A DNA stretch of 64,000 bases from Psilocybe azurescens (taxonomy: Eukaryota > Basidiomycota > Agaricomycetes > Agaricales > Agrocybaceae): positions 186,001-250,000 of the forward strand of contig JAJIRX010000704.1 in NCBI GenBank assembly GCA_023853785.1, in the 5' to 3' direction. How positions within the stretch are numbered: position 1 is the first letter of the stretch; every line of letters begins with the position of its first letter. Under the pieces are notes generated by a model. It did no database searches, had not been told where the DNA came from, and was given only the letters and a program-made list of their open reading frames with translations. The translations under genes were made by a program, and so were the position numbers. Shown here in pieces: positions 45,386 through 55,565 of the stretch.

Positions 45386-48046
45386 TCATCCCCTCCTCCC
45401 ATACGACGCGTACCCGCCGTACCCCACATACCCTGCGCCGTACCCCGGGCTCACGCCGAGGTTGCTCTGCGGCGCGACGTCCATGTCATCTTCGTCCATC
45501 CCGACCACGTCCACGTCGACATCGATGTCCACGCTCTCCGCGCTCCTGCTCCCCGAGCGGCTCCGGCTCGGGGAGCGCGAGGATCCGGAGCCTGAGCGGA
45601 GCGACGAGCTGGGCAGCGACCACCCGCCTGCACCTGCGCCCGTACCCGTACTTGCGTTCACACCGACGCTCTCCGCGCGCTGAGCACCCCCGCCGCTGAT
45701 TACCGCATGCCCGCCCAGCGGCGTCGTCGAGACCCCCACTACCCCCGGCGAGATCCCTACCGCCGCCGCGGCTGCCACAGCAGCAGCAGCCGCAGGCAGC
45801 GTGTAGTCGTGCATGCGCGGGCCCGGGCTCGCGCCGCTGCGCATCGAGCTCTTGGTCGGCACGGACGCGGAGATCGGCTGCGGCTGCAGCGCGTACGTGC
45901 GCGTCCCATAGCCATGCGCACGGCCGATCGTGCCATACGCCGGCATCCCATTCCCATTCCCGGTCCCGTTCCCAGCCGTGATCGTCGAGCTCGCGCTCGC
46001 GCCCGCCCCACCCACCGACGCACTCACACCGGACTCCGTCTTCGGCAGACTGCCGCCCGACAGGAACGAGGGCCACTCGGAGCGGTCCTCGGGCAGCGAC
46101 GTCGGCGACTTGCCCATGTACGAGAGGATGGCGGCGGCCTCGAGCAGCTGCACCTGCTGGTGCTTGCTCAGCACGAACTTGGAGGCCTCGCGCCATTGGC
46201 GGGTGTGCTCCCAGCGGTGCTTGTTCAGGCAGTTCGGGTGGCGGTATATCTAGATGGATGGGCGGATGATATGATCAGCATAGGGTTCGAAGGGAAAGGA
46301 GCAAAGGTTCAAAAAGCGAAGAAGAAAGGCAAGGAAACTCGAGTTTGTTAAACGGAGAAAGAAAGCAGTCGCAAAAACACATGGACCCACTAACAACCCC
46401 AAGAATGAATGATTTCCAACGAAAAAAACCGCAACAGAAGTATAGCAAACACGCAAATATCCCACTCAAACCCCAGCAGAAAAGTAAAAGAAACCCTACA
46501 GGTGAGCCAGCCCACATCGCGCATACACAAACCCCCCCCCCCCCCCACCAAAAAAAAAAAAAACAAAAAAACAAATAACCAAAGAACAAAGCGTCAGACG
46601 AACCTTGGAACAACTCTCGCACTTATAATCCACACCCCTCTTCTTCGCCTTGCCGCCCGAGATCGGTATCGGCGTCGTCCCCGCCCTGCCCACCCCGTCC
46701 TCCCTCTCCAGCTCCTCAGACGCATCGTCGCCCTCGCCCTTGGGCTTGGCCGCATCAACCGGCTTCGACTTGGTCAGGCCGGACGCAGCCGCCGACGCAG
46801 AGCCAGAGACGATGGCGATCCCCACGCCCGGCGCAACCGGCACCGGCACCGGCAGCGACGCGGGGGCGAGGGCGGGTTTGGGCGCGAGCGGCGAGTAGCC
46901 GTATGAGTGGGAGTGGGAGTGGGAGTACGAGTGCCCGTGTCCGATGACGTGCTGTGGGATGCTGCTGGCGCTGCCTAGGGAATGGGAGTGCTGGTGCCCG
47001 TGGCTGTGGGAGGAGGGCGGCGATGTGGAGAGGGAGAGGGAGGCGAGCGAGAGCGCTGCGCTCGCGTTGGATGAGCGCTGCCGCGAGTCTGGATAATTCA
47101 TCATATCAGATGGATGAAGCAGAGAGGGAAAGGGAGGGGGAGAGATGTGTCATTAGTCATGTGTCATCTAAGGTGCTCAATGGGAAAAAAGTAAAAGAGG
47201 GTAGAAATTTAAAGGAATTAGAAAGACGTGGAAGTGAACGGAAATGTTAAAGGGTGATGAATACACATGATTGGATAAGCGCGAATGTGCTTGACGTGAT
47301 TGGTTTTTGGGACATTAAAGAGTGGGGGCGGGTGTAAATATAAACTTGGACACTGCACTGCAACTGATAGATTGGCAACCAGAATGATTCGGGCAATCGT
47401 TTTTGTTTTTGGGACTGGGAAATGTTGTGCGGAGCTCCAAAAAAAAAAGTAGGATGGATGCAATGCAGTGTCGCACAATGTCATTGCACGCAATGTGCGA
47501 TGCAATGTAGCGAACACGAATAGAATAGAATAGACGGTGACAACAGAAGAAAAAATACACAGCGAAAGGCAAGCAAAGGCACATAGAAGAGCACTCACAG
47601 CGGTCTGGAAGTCGCTTCCCTGGCATCGCTCAACCGCCGCCTAGTCTTGCCCGTAGACCCCAGTCTGCGGTGGTGCTTCCCCGCCGCCGTCGCGGCCGTA
47701 GTCGCCGTAGCGTTCAAGCTAGCGGTGAGCATGCTCGCCTGAGGCCCGCTGGAGCTGAGCATGGAAGTAGAAGTCGTAATTGGCACAGGCGCAGGCGCAG
47801 CAATGACGCTGCTGCTGCTGTCGGAACTAGCAGGCATGGCGCCAGCTGCTGAAAAGCTCAGCGAAAGCAGACTGGTCACTGCATCGGATTGCTATTGAGG
47901 CGAGAGATGGAGAAGAGGGGTCAGCAATGAGAAGAGAGGCTTCGAGGCCAGGAGAGTGGGAAGAAGGGTGGTGCATGTATGTGGAAAGCTGGACGTACAG
48001 TGAGTGGCGGGGGCCGCACAGTGCTGCTGGAGTCGACCTCTGTCAT
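45386..48046 (-). CDS. C2H2 zinc-finger putative transcription regulator
   Basis: The start at 48046 (TEVDSSSTVRPPPLT) joins an exon QSDAVTSLLSLSFSAAG ending near 47603 after RRRLSDAREATSRP. It continues at about 47089 with a Ser/His-rich stretch, then KKRGVDYKCESCSK. An intron (about 46254-46608) splits one finger: CESCSK|IYRHPNCLNKHRWEH is a perfect C-x2-C-x12-H-x3-H. Next come REASKFVLSKHQQVQLLEA and the conserved LPEDRSEWPSFLSGG, then a Gly/Ala/Ser-rich tail with an acidic DVDVDVVGMDEDDMD block. A single C2H2 finger with this flank is a conserved basidiomycete protein, likely nuclear; its targets are unknown. The exon 2 to exon 3 phase is off by one base in my model, so that junction is uncertain or hides another homopolymer error. 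Confidence 0.75.
46532..46575. repeat. Poly-C/poly-A tract inside the zinc-finger intron
   Basis: A C15 run (46532-46546) is followed by long A runs. It lies in the unusually long (about 355 nt) intron of the C2H2 gene, where typical introns here are 50-60 nt. The exact run lengths are the least reliable bases in the window. Confidence 0.9.
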
Positions 48047-49467
48047 GGTGCAAGACGTGCGGGTCGATCTGTGAGGTATAGGTGAGTCGATAACTAAAAA
48101 CTGGGGTTTCGTGCAGGGTCGGGTTGGAACTTCGGGTAAATGGAATGTATGGGTTGGCAGAGTCAGCTGAGGGAGTTACAGGTCCAAGCCAAGTCGAGTC
48201 GAGTAGAGATAAAACACAAGCAAGAAAGAGATTCAGTGGGTAGATGGACGGAATTCAGACGAAAGTCATAGCGTTGAGGGTTCGATGTAAGATGGAGAGG
48301 AGTGTTAAACAAAAAAGTTGGCGCAGGCCGACTCTTTCGTGTCAATTGAATTAACCGGCTTAGCTAAACTTTTCCTGGGTTCCTTTGTTCGGAACTCCTT
48401 CCTATTTGGGGAGTCTCTTCCCCTTTGCTTTGTATTTTATTTCCTCTTTCGTCTGTGCTCCAGTTCCTCTCTCGCAAACTACAGCCCACTGTGTCCTGCA
48501 TCCATTGAAAAGTCGACCCTCTGGAATTCTGCCCCCACATACACAACTTACAAGCCACATACAACTTGCAAGCCATATACCCAATATGTCCATATCGCGC
48601 CATCGCGACTGCTCCGACTTGACACAACACTCTGACTGTGACTGATTCATGTGCGTCGGATGGACTCCGTGGCAGTCGACCAGGCACCGCCTTCATTCCT
48701 CTATCCCGACGCCCTTGGGGTTCGCATTCCTCCCTCTCAGTAAACTCTCATTAATAATTCCATTATACTTATTAATGCACGGCCAAAACTGAAAACCGTC
48801 CAGAAATAAACCCTTCCATCCATCCGTCCGAGCAATTCCCTTGCCTTGCTGCCGCATGCCCTCTTTGTCTTTCTCCCATGCATCCAACGCAAGACGCTCT
48901 TGTCCCCGTCGATCCTTGTTCCTCCCTCCTTGTCGTCGTTCCACGTTGCACGCTGTCCGTGCCTCCCAGGTGCCTGTACCCATCCTATGTACCCTGCAGG
49001 GATAATGAAATGGACCCTATCCGAGGCTCGAGCGGCTCGCTCTCGCTTCTTCCTCGGTCCCTCGTCGCCAGCCTGCCAGCTGTGTCCCGTCCGTCACCTA
49101 AAAGCACCTCTTGTTCTTTAGACATTCATAGACTAAACACCCCGTCTCCTACCTTCTGGATTTCCGTACAGTCATGCCCAGCGCATTGCTGCCACCGTGA
49201 TCCTGATTCCTCTAGATATCGCACGATGATCCTTGGGCCGTGGGCCGTGGGCCCACCAATCCACTGATCCTATGACCAGCCTACTGCATCATCGATACCG
49301 TAATACTTCCAATACACTTCGTCTAACGACACCGCAGCCGATCATGCTATCTCGACTAAAGCGACTCTTCTGCTTCTGGTGCTCCTATGCGCATCCATCC
49401 CGCGTCCCAATGCACCCTCAGAGCCACGCATCGTGATCGGCAGCGCCCCAAGGGCCTTCCCCGCCCC

Positions 49468-50430
49468 CACACCCCACGCATGCCGGTGTCATGTTGACAT
49501 CTATCCCAAACATCTACCGAACGAATTCACTGGTAGTGTTCATTCAATATCGAGGCCGGGATACATTGAAATACTTGTACTGGCAGGCGTGTAGATTGGG
49601 AAATGAACCTTGGACGGGATGCGATGCGAACGCTAATCCATAGGACTCTGATTCTCCATACTGGAGTACTGAACCGAACCGAATCGAGGCACGCGCACGC
49701 TTTCCTAGTTTTCATTGGGTTGGAATTCCGAGTCGATTGTATACGAACGAATACGAATACGAATACGAATACAGTCCGCTACATCCTAGAAGTAGCACGA
49801 ACGCGTACCTGCCCAAACCCTGCCCATAGCCAACGCATAACACCCACTGAACCTAATACCCGCACCCATACCCACACCCACACCCCACGCCTGCCGGTGT
49901 CATATCGTCCTCTATCCCAAACATCTACTGAGCGCTCACAATTTTTAAAAAAAAAACATTCACTGTTCAGTGTAGTGTTCATTCAATACCGAGGCTGGGA
50001 TATACGGTAGAAGAATGGATCACTTGTGGCGTGTGGATTGGGGTCGATGCGGATGCTAATCCGTAGGACTCTGACTCTCCATACTGGAGTACTGAACCGA
50101 ACCGAACCGAGGCACGCGTACGCTCTCTTACATTCCATTGGGTTAGAAATTCCGAGTCGGTTGTATACGAACGAATACGAATACGAATACGAACACGAAT
50201 ACGGTGCGCTACATCCTAGAAGTAGAAGTGGCGTGAACGCGTACCCTGGCCATAGGCGTACCCGCACCCAACGCACGACGCCCGTTGAACGCCTGACGCA
50301 TACCGACGGCCTTCAGCAGCCATCTATCCCATCCCGACCATCGAGCGAACGAGCACTTCAGTGTTCAGCGTTATTGTTCAGTCTCGACGTCGGCTGGGAT
50401 ATAATACAGCACTGATTGGTGGCCGAGTAT
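49468..50430. repeat. About 411-bp direct tandem repeat, two copies and a partial third
   Basis: The anchor TCTATCCC recurs at 49500, 49911 and 50323, spaced 411 and 412 bp. Between anchors, copies 1 and 2 share CCATACTGGAGTACTGAACC, TTCCGAGTCG.TTGTATACGA and GCTACATCCTAGAAGTAG. The third copy is degraded. Divergence between copies is substantial, so the array is not young. No coding capacity or terminal motif of a known element was recognised. Confidence 0.8.
49741..49772. repeat. (ACGAAT)n microsatellite in repeat copy 1
   Basis: Hexamer ACGAAT repeated about five times. The same tract, with one substitution, recurs at about 50166-50203 in copy 2. Confidence 0.85.
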
Positions 50431-51094
50431 GCGTGTGGGGTTAAGGTGGGCGGGATCATGGCATGGACGGGATAGGATGGCACTCGTCACCCGTCATTCG
50501 AGAGTCGAGTTCCGACTCCGTGCGCTGCCTGACGACTCGATTCGATGGCTCAGAACTCTTTCTGGAGTCCAAACTGCCTGACGTCGATGGACGCCAGTCC
50601 GCTCGCACTAGAGCACATACGCACTCGAGTATGCGTACGCGTATGCGGCTATAGTCCAGACTCCCGTGCACGGTCACTACTAGCAAGACTAGCCGGATCT
50701 ACCTGCCTCGAGTCCAGGGCAATCGAAATCGGAGGACCATGGCAAGAATTTCAGATCCACGGGGTATCGTCGCGCCTCAACGGTGAACGGTCAACTTTTA
50801 AGTCTGATATCGATATCAAAAGCGGCTTTCTTCGCGGCAAGCTGGCAGCTCACGTATTTACTAGTCCTCGATCCTCCCTTTGGCTGTCCACAGCGCAGCA
50901 GCATCTCAACTTGAAAGTCCGCACTCGCTCTCTATTGCTCATGTAACATCAATTTTTGTTTGACAAAGACTTGAATTCGAAAACGCCTTATGAGGGTCCG
51001 AATCCGAATTGACATGACGATTTCGATTTTTGAAACTTTTGGAATTCCGTATTCCGAATGGTGTTGTGTTTTGTGTTTTTGTTTGTATATCTGT

Positions 51095-51523
51095 TCAAGT
51101 TGCGTGACTCTTGCCACTCGTGATCGTGGGCTTTCCATCTGAATCTGTACTACTAGCTGCGGCAGGCGCATCTTGAGGAAAGAGAAACTTCGGGAAAAAC
51201 TCTCGAGCGCTCCGGGGATCAAAAGGTACCGATCCCGGTGTGGTACCTTCATGTAACTTATAAGCACTGGAACTCGCAGGGTTCGTCATTCGTGCGTTAT
51301 TAGACTCTCTCACTGTTGAGCGCGGCTGCTGATGATCGAGCTTCTGAACAGTGGAGTGGAATTGAAATTGAAGGCCTGGAGGGAAAGGAAGGAAAGAGAG
51401 TGCCTGGTAGACCGTAGACTCAGCCCTAAAGCTGGTGACCAGAACGCCGTTCTTGAAATATGGCTGTGTAGTGAATTGTGACCCCGTAAAAGGTGGAGTT
51501 TGAATGCTCCCAACAAACAGATG
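51095..51523 (-). other. Orphan open frame, possibly the end of a broken gene
   Basis: The minus-strand frame is open here and continues past the position where duplicated kinase sequence begins. It contains TGSQFTTQPYFKNGVLVTSF and LSFLPFPPGLQFQFH, and stops at 51095. I recognise no family. It could be the 3' exon of a gene truncated when the duplication landed, or chance. Confidence 0.25.
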
Positions 51524-51641
51524 GTAAGTGATTACTTCACCTCTTTGGATTGAACTGACATTGGTACAGATTGCGTTTGATCCTGGTGACCGACGGGTGG
51601 ATAGCATTAGTTGTTTAAATTCTGGGAATCGATGCGAGGTT
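51524..51641 (+). pseudogene. Kinase-like gene fragment at the duplication breakpoint
   Basis: An intron-like stretch (GTAAGTG ... TTGGTACAG, 51524-51569) is followed by ATTGCGTTTGATCCTGGTGA and GTTTAAATTCTGGGAATC, matching the second exon of kinase-like 2 at 53937-54003. It has a net 4-base deletion that shifts the frame, and it ends abruptly at GGTTGG, where the right inverted-repeat arm starts. It is therefore a remnant of another unit, cut at the breakpoint. Confidence 0.8.
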
Positions 51642-52053
51642 GGTCGGCGAGTCACGACGCAGGGCATCTCTTCTTTTGTTTCTTTGTCTTATATACTCTA
51701 TGCTATATTTTTCTTGTATACACGACTGTCGAGTCCCAACGCGTTCGACACACTCCTTTTTCCTTTTCTTCCCTCTTTTCTTAGACTTGTTGTTTTGTTC
51801 TGAAATCCCATTGATCGTTATTTAAACCATGCCTTTGGTAACTAAAATAGTTATGGAAGACTAGTCAGTAGTCCCCGGGTGCGGTGTGCAGGTAGAAGTG
51901 GGTTGCGTACGATATCAGATTGAAGGACTGTGAAGACATAGACTCAGCGAGAAGATGTCCCCGCTGACTGCCAAGTTCTTTGTTCGGGATATTTGCGACA
52001 TATATGTATGTTTTTGTCCAATCGACCTAAGAGGATACATCGGACCTTCAGTC

Positions 52054-53462
52054 TTAGAAGAAAGATCGCCTGCGAGATATGTGGAGCATGCGTCGGGATG
52101 AGAATGGTTGAAGAATCTTGAACAGTCTCTCCTCCAGGGTGACGTATATCTCTCCTAACTGCGCCGGAATTTCCTCTGCATTGCAGACAAAAGTGAAATC
52201 GAGATTGAGCTCGTAAGTAGGTGACCCCCAGCGTTGTTCCTTCAGAGTTCTTTGGAACTTGCGCCACAGATCCTCCGTGGCCTGGGTATCCGAGTATTTG
52301 CCATCGTTCGTATGTACGACGAAAGTTAATGTCAATGACGCCAGTCTGCACTGTGTGGATACTTCGACGATGGGGCTGAATGATATGGGTGATATTTCAA
52401 ACATCGGAATTTGACTGATTGTCAATTTTTGGACTCGGGGTGTATGTTGTAAGAGCGAAAGAAACTCGTTAAGGCCTGATATTGGTTTTTGGTCAGTTGC
52501 TGTATCGTTTTCGTTGTGGGCATCATAAGAGTTATCACATTTACCTTGAACAGAATCTGCCATATTGATGCCCAAGTCAGTCACTGGTCCACCAATTTCT
52601 CGTAACCAATCACTGAAGGAAACATCGATGAAAGGAATTGCTTTTCCTTGCATCGTGTAGTTCCCATTAGTGCCGGTGAACACTATGTCCCTCTTGATAT
52701 CCAAATGCCTCAGTTCCACAAGAGCGGGGGTTAACCAACGCAAAAAATTCTTGTCTGCACAAGAGTGGAGTACAAGATTCTGCAAAAAAACTGCGGCCCG
52801 ACCTCATATCCACCCGATGGTCCTTTGACCCACAAGTCGACGACAATGAGCGTCCTGAGCCCGATATAGCTATTTAGGAATTCAGGGAGGGCGGTAGCCT
52901 GCTCACAGCTCCGCGCCGTGACTTGTATAGTGTGTAATGAGGGTAATGAACGGAATAGTAGCCCTGTTCGGCATCTTCGCGTGTTGACGGTGACTCCGTC
53001 CGGCAGCGTCGAGTTGCTCCAGTCCTTAAACCGGTACCGTGCGTGCACATACAGTTTTACAACTCCAGTACACAGAGCTTGAAGTGCCACAGCCTGGTCT
53101 ATGTTCCCCGACCACGATATGCCTTGAGAACTGTCCACTATGACTAGTTGACGAATGTGTCTAGCGAGATGAGGTGCATGTGAGAGTTTATGTAGTATAG
53201 ACGGGACCCTCTTGTTGGAAGTCAAAAATAGCGTTTTGAATAGCCTGCTTTGACTAGGGTAGACGAGTTGACGACAGCTGAGGGAACAGGATATCAGGTC
53301 CTTTTGTGATGATGGTGCGAGTCCCTGTGGTCTTCTGACAATGTGGACATATTCCATGATTTTACACCATATCTCTAGGGAGACCTTCGTGAAAGCCCTA
53401 TCTTCGAAGCCAGATGAAGAATAGGCGGATGTATGGCCCTCCTCTGCGGGAGGGGAAGACAT
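52054..53462 (-). CDS. F-box protein 2 (one frame break)
   Basis: Inverted paralogue of F-box 1, but with its ATG present at 53462 (SSPPAEEGHTSAYSSSGFED). The F-box-like motif is KVSLEIWCKIMEYV, followed by the same LRR-like strands (LARHIRQLVIV, GLRTLIVVDLW, LVELRHLDIKR, VQKLTISQIPMF), ending RRRSFF at 52054. The frame breaks at the A7 run 52794-52800 (T7 on the coding strand) between VGPQF and LQNLVL; one extra T restores alignment with copy 1. The rest is open, so this is probably a working gene with a homopolymer error. It is divergent from kinase-like 2 across a promoter of about 400 bp. Likely role: a substrate adaptor for SCF ligase, substrate unknown. Confidence 0.7.
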
Positions 53463-53861
53463 TGGGAGTGGGAAGGGAGGAAAGGGCGCCAGTGTTGGGA
53501 GGTATCTGATCTTCTCTGATTGACATCTGTTCTCGCGAGAAATGGGTCACAAAAGCAGAACAATCTCGGAGCATGCTGCATAACTGCCGAGTTTCTCGAA
53601 ACCTGGATGGATAGAACACTGATCTGGGATATGCATTCGACGAAAAATAAAGGAGTTTTTCTACGATTAGTATATCGTCAGAGATGTAAGGGGGATTCAT
53701 TTTATCAGAGAGCCATATTGTTGCATTGTAGTTTGATATTTGGCGGTGTGAGTGAGTGCACGGGCCGCGTAAAGCCGCAGCGAGGGTTTGAATGAACTCG
53801 GGGCTTCTTCCAACGTGTTTGAATGTTACAAGTTGCCAGCTACCCTTGCTCTCTGGAAGCC
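53463..53861. promoter_or_regulatory. Shared divergent promoter, right pair
   Basis: 399 bp between the starts of F-box 2 (-) and kinase-like 2 (+). It is homologous to 42102-42506 in inverted orientation. Its role is inferred from position. Confidence 0.5.
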
Positions 53862-55548
53862 ATGGCCAAATTGGTAAGTGGCTAATTTAATTTTTGGAGT
53901 GAACTTACACATGATATCTAGTACAGATTCCATTTGATCCTGGTGACCGACACGCCTTGGACCGCATTGAGTTGTTTAAATTCTGGGAATCAATGCGGGG
54001 TTGGTTTGTTATTCGAGGATATCACCTTTATGAGTTTGTCGCAGAAGCAGGCGTTGAGTTTGCGTATGCAAAGTCTACCATCCCATACAATCCCCATCCA
54101 AATATATCAGTGGAGAAAAAGATCTTTGACGCAGGGGGAGGACCCATTTCCGTATGCGTACATGGGTGGGGACTCGACACACCTACAGCTTACTGATCGG
54201 CCAGTATATAGTACGCACCACACACTCTCAGTATATTTTCTATATGTGCTTGAATGACAACTATGGGCTAATTGGTGTTGACAGGGACGTGTAATGTACG
54301 CTCAGGACACCAAAGGAAGACACGTCGCTATCAAACTTGTAAAAGGTGGTTCTGAGGAAGATAAAATCCTTCACCTGCTCAAAGGCCGGCAACCCGACGT
54401 TCTCAAACGAGACACATTCAACTTTGTCATTCCAATTCTCGATCTTATACCATGCGATGATCACTGGTTTGCAGTCATGCCAAGGTCAGTCGCCCTTTTT
54501 ATTCACTCATAAGCACACAATTGATGAAGTTTATTCGAAGATGGGACTCAACCATACATTCACCCTTTTACCCTACACTCTACTCTGCGATTCAGCACAT
54601 AAGGTCACTGTTGAAGGTCTGTGGCCTTCAACAAGCCATACTTACTATAGTCTGATATCGAATTTAATTGGCTGCAGGGATTGATATTTCTTCATGAAAA
54701 TCGAATATACCATCGTGTAAGGCTTCTATCCGCCTCTATAGTATATTGTTTCTTACTCATCTGTTACCAGGATTTAAGGACAAGGAATTTGCTGGTCGAT
54801 CATTTTTCTAATGCACCAATGCTTTCTATGTTCTGCAACTTGTTCCGAAGGGCCCTCATGAAGCGAGGCGATTTGACATGTGCCATAACCGACTTTGATT
54901 TTTCCATTCTGCTGGATGAGAAGGCATATGGGCCCAATCCTCGCTTGCCAATATTGGGAGCCGAGGTAGGTTACGAATATCCGCCGTACGAAACTATGCA
55001 TGGGCACGTTGATTACGACCCGTTCAAATACGACGTTGCCTTGCTTGGGATCTACTTTTGTGATACATTCCAAGTATTGTTATTCATACTTTCTACACTT
55101 GACATATGCTCAGATTGGCATTCTATAGCGCATTATTACGGACGTACCCCTCCTCGCACCTCTCATCGACCGCATGGTGATGTCTAACCCGGATAAAAGG
55201 TTTACAGCGAAAGAGGCTCTTGCATTTGCCGACAGTATTGTGCCGACAGTGTACCCCAAAGCTCGTATTGATCTGGGTCCGGAAGGGTCCATATACTACT
55301 GCTTTGTCGATATATGGAAAGATTTGCCTCCAGATTTTGTTGCCAAATGGGCTCATTATCGTGAAGACCGACAAACCCTCTCTTTTCGCATCCTGAACTA
55401 TCTCTTTGCTAACACGCGGTATGGAATCATGTTTGTGTATCGATGTCGACAGGCCGCGAGGATGCTTCTCTGTATACCTCGTCTTTTCTATCGACCTTCG
55501 ACTTTATTGTCTCGGCATTTAATGTGTTGGCTGCGCTGGAAACCGTAG
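53862..55548 (+). CDS. Kinase-like protein 2 (right copy, one frame break)
   Basis: Start ATG at 53862 (MAKL), intron 53874-53936, then IPFDPGDRHALDRIELF and WFVIRGYHLYEFV. The kinase lobe follows: GRHVAIKLVKGG with the ATP-site Lys, ILDLIPCDDHWFAVMPR, then HR|DLRTRN across an intron as the HRDxxxxN catalytic loop, and ITDFDFSILLDE with DFD in place of DFG. The C-lobe includes HGHVDYDPFKYDVALLGIYF and DRMVMSNPDKRFTAKEAL, and the end is WLRWKP at 55548. A one-base excess at the G5 run 54134-54138 breaks the frame before EDPFPYAYMGGD, which is read in the other frame. It ends only 17 bp from the 3' end of the convergent P-loop gene, so the two 3' UTRs probably overlap. Confidence 0.75.
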
Positions 55549-55565
55549 CTAACTTAGATGAAATT

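Larger units (their letters stand above)
48047..51094. other. Gene-poor stretch upstream of the C2H2 gene, with direct repeats
   Basis: About 3 kb with no supported gene. Its near end must be the C2H2 promoter. From about 49468 it holds a roughly 411-bp tandem repeat with ACGAAT microsatellites. 50450-50960 has short ORFs without motifs. Confidence 0.5.
51642..55548 (-). repeat. Right arm of inverted duplication (F-box/kinase-like pair)
   Basis: Reverse complement of about 40417-44339. It includes F-box 2 (-), its 3' flank (51642-52053) and kinase-like 2 (+). The inner edge at 51642 is sharp, and the arms enclose about 7.3 kb of unique sequence with the C2H2 gene. Confidence 0.85.

Noticed and set aside
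45486..46351. Arg-rich and Ala-rich ORFs in other frames of the C2H2 gene
   Set aside because: Composition artefacts of the GC-rich Gly/Ala/Ser-coding exon.
51640..51825. Short ORF MVGESRRRASLLL..., found in both inverted arms
   Set aside because: Duplicated only because the arms are duplicated; it lies in the 3' flank of the F-box genes and has no domain or splice context.
52794..52800. Calling F-box 2 a pseudogene because its frame is broken
   Set aside because: The break is one base in an A7 run, like many others here, and the rest aligns full length with copy 1.
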